Of a stretch of DNA of 64,000 nt, positions 51,901 to 54,900 are shown piece by piece. The stretch's first letter is position 1. Each line of letters starts with the position of its first letter. The DNA comes from Ostrinia nubilalis (Eukaryota; Arthropoda; Insecta; Lepidoptera; Crambidae). The stretch spans positions 4,032,501-4,096,500 of the forward strand of contig NC_087112.1 in assembly GCF_963855985.1 (NCBI RefSeq), in the 5' to 3' direction. The notes beneath the pieces are model-generated. The model saw only the letters and a program-made list of their open reading frames with translations. It had not been told where the DNA came from and did not search any database. Position numbers and translations under genes: made by a program.

Positions 51901-54900
51901 CTACTACGGTAATACAGCAGAAATTCGTTGATGGTAAAAAGGTGTCTGAGACAGTAACAAGCACTGATGGAGAAGGTGCTATGGATATACCAGCACGGCC
52001 TAAGCAGTTTGACGAGAGTGCTCCTTTGTCTTTTGGTTCAGAAATGTCATCTTCGATTATATCGCAGTCTTCCGAGATGGATAGCTTGATGACTGTGCTA
52101 GAAAGGCATTCCTCCGAGGGTGAGGTGGTGACGGTGACGAAGCAAACGATAATGATGACGTCAGACAAGCCAGAGGATTTGGAATTCTCTAGGGAGGGGA
52201 GCATGGTCCGTGAGCTCTCGCCCTCTTCGGGGAGGTCGATAGCTCACAGCGTAATCTCCTTTTCCGGTAAACAATTTACAGATCCAGCTAGTGGTTCCTG
52301 GAGTGGACAAGATGAAGAGTTGAGCTCATCCGGGAGTTTCAGCAGGTAATGTTATTTTTTCAACCTTATTTCTTTTGTTTTTAAAAAATTGGAATGACAA
52401 TGCAGTACAGTGGGTCTAGACAAAGTGCAAATTATAATCGCAAACCAGTCGAAAAGTGGTCGAAAAGCCCCTTTTTTGTATGGAGTTTTGACGAATTCGA
52501 TTTTCGATTCGATCAAAAAGTGCGTTTTGTCTAGGGGGGCAGAGCAGAAAAGTCATGATGCGTAAAATAAGATAATGAGGATCAGTACTGTTGTAGAAAA
52601 TTCAATAAAACTAGTATCTACGTTAATCTTTAAGACATAAGAAAGTATAATAAAGAAGATATAATATCTTTTTGAATTATCCAAATCGGACCATTACTTA
52701 CGAAGATATTAAGTAATAAACATAGGCCGTTTTTGCCGCTAAAAGTCAACGTACGCAGGGCCGCGTGACGTCACTATATCCGAATCGAGCGCAGCCGGCG
52801 TACTATTGGGATGGAAAATATTTTTTTCCAGCTAAACTATCAGTTTTAGAAAAAAACTTTTAATAACATTTATTCATTAAAATAAAGTAACCTATCGACC
52901 AGTAATTATTAAGTCATGCCCAGCTTATGACCTGGGGAGAGGAGGGGGGCGGGGGAGTATACCCAGCTTCTAGGCTAAGATTAAATAGATTTCCAGGAGG
53001 GAGCAGCTGTCCTTTCCTGCAGCAGCTGGCCCGCCCATGGGAACGGCGAATAGATAGGTAGGTACGTAGGTTTAACTCAGAAAAACTAAATAACAGGTAG
53101 GTATTGCGTGTACATCGAAATGATCTTCATAGCAATGTCTTGTAGCCTAGGCAGAGTGTATCTGCCTCAGCTGTACCTTATTGTTAGAAGTAAATAAATT
53201 AATACTTATACATTTTTATATTTTACTTGGAAGAAGATAATTATGACTCTAACAACACTTATGAACACTTTATTTGAATAAATCGCCAAATATACCACCG
53301 CGGAGACCCCAATCGCGTCTCTGCGTTCCATTGAATCGTATGAGCGTATGGATCTTTTGCGTTATTTTTCACAATTTATATTTTTAAAAATTACCTATCG
53401 ATAGCATACTTTATTCTGATGAATAAATGTCATTACTAGTTTTTCTCTAAAACTGATAGTTTGGCTAGAAAAAAATATGTTCTATCCACGCAGTACGCCG
53501 GCAGCGTTCGGATCGGATATAGTGACGTCATCGTCCCCGCGCCGGGCGGTCAGTGAACTTTTTTAGTAATTTGGCCATAACTTCGTCAATTTTTGTCGTA
53601 GAACAAAAATTTTTGGACTGTATATTAAGGATTTCTTACCCCTATAAATCTGCATTCACAGCTAAAAATCGAAATGATCCTCATTATTTCATCGGCTGGA
53701 TGAATGAGATATTTTTTTTTATTTATCCTTTAACTTTACATGACTTTTCTACTCTACATTTTAGCTGCCTCACTCTTGGAAGTGTATAAAGCTAGCTAAT
53801 GATTTTTTAACACCTTAAAACTTACGCTCGTTGTAATACCTTAATTTATTGTTTCAGGGGTGCACGTGCTGATCTGATGCTTGGGAGCACAGACAGCCTA
53901 GAAGCAACCAGCTCCAACGCCACCCGAGCTACCTACAACTACGAGGTCGACACCCCCATGACCGGCAGTCTCACCTCAGGAGGTAAGTAGAGGCTTGGCT
54001 TCTATGTATCTTTCTTATCTACTTCATTTCTTTACATATTTATGTCTGAAGCATGTTTCAAGAACAGTGTCGTTAGTATAACACTATTCATTGCAATAGA
54101 AACAACCACGTGGCAAAACTTCGATAGACAGAGGCCTCTCTTGAACTTTCTCGACCTAGGTTCGATTCCCAGGTATAAAAATAATAAATATCGGAAAACA
54201 ATACCTATTACCTAAATGGGTATAATCTTTGGTCCAGTTTCATAAAGTCACACGAAAAAAGAAGAAGAACTACAAATTAATCAGAAAAACTATAACACAC
54301 GACTGACACTTGTATGGTTCATGATAAAACATTTTAACAAGTTTATATTTCTTTTGAATACTTTACTTCAGGCATGCTTAGTGTTTGAATCTTTTTATGA
54401 CCATTTTTTACTACTTTTGTGTATTTTTAATCAAAGCTCGAATGAAAGCAGTTGCAAGTTATTCTTCTGTAATCAATGTTGTCTATCCAGGTAATATTGA
54501 TATATTATTAACTCTAACAAATTAACATCTATCAGGTATATTTTCAAAAGCTTTTTAGATATCAACATACCTATATCTTTACAAATCATATAGCAAACAC
54601 GCGCATATGGTTTACTGCAAAATACATAATATACCTACTATGCTGCTTATATCTCTATCATTGTATACTATATTAACAATAATATGCATGGCAGCATAAA
54701 TGTAATCACACAATGCTTGCTCTCATCCCGGCTTTACTTGTCTGCTCATTTATTTTTTACCTCTTTAATACTTACCTTATTAACTCTTCTCTCCTGAAGG
54801 TTGCTTGCATTTACTCGTCTTATTATTCCAGTGTCTTGTTGCACGTTTATTATGGTAATATTCAACGGAGCCCTTCAAATTTTCATTTTGAAGCACTTTC

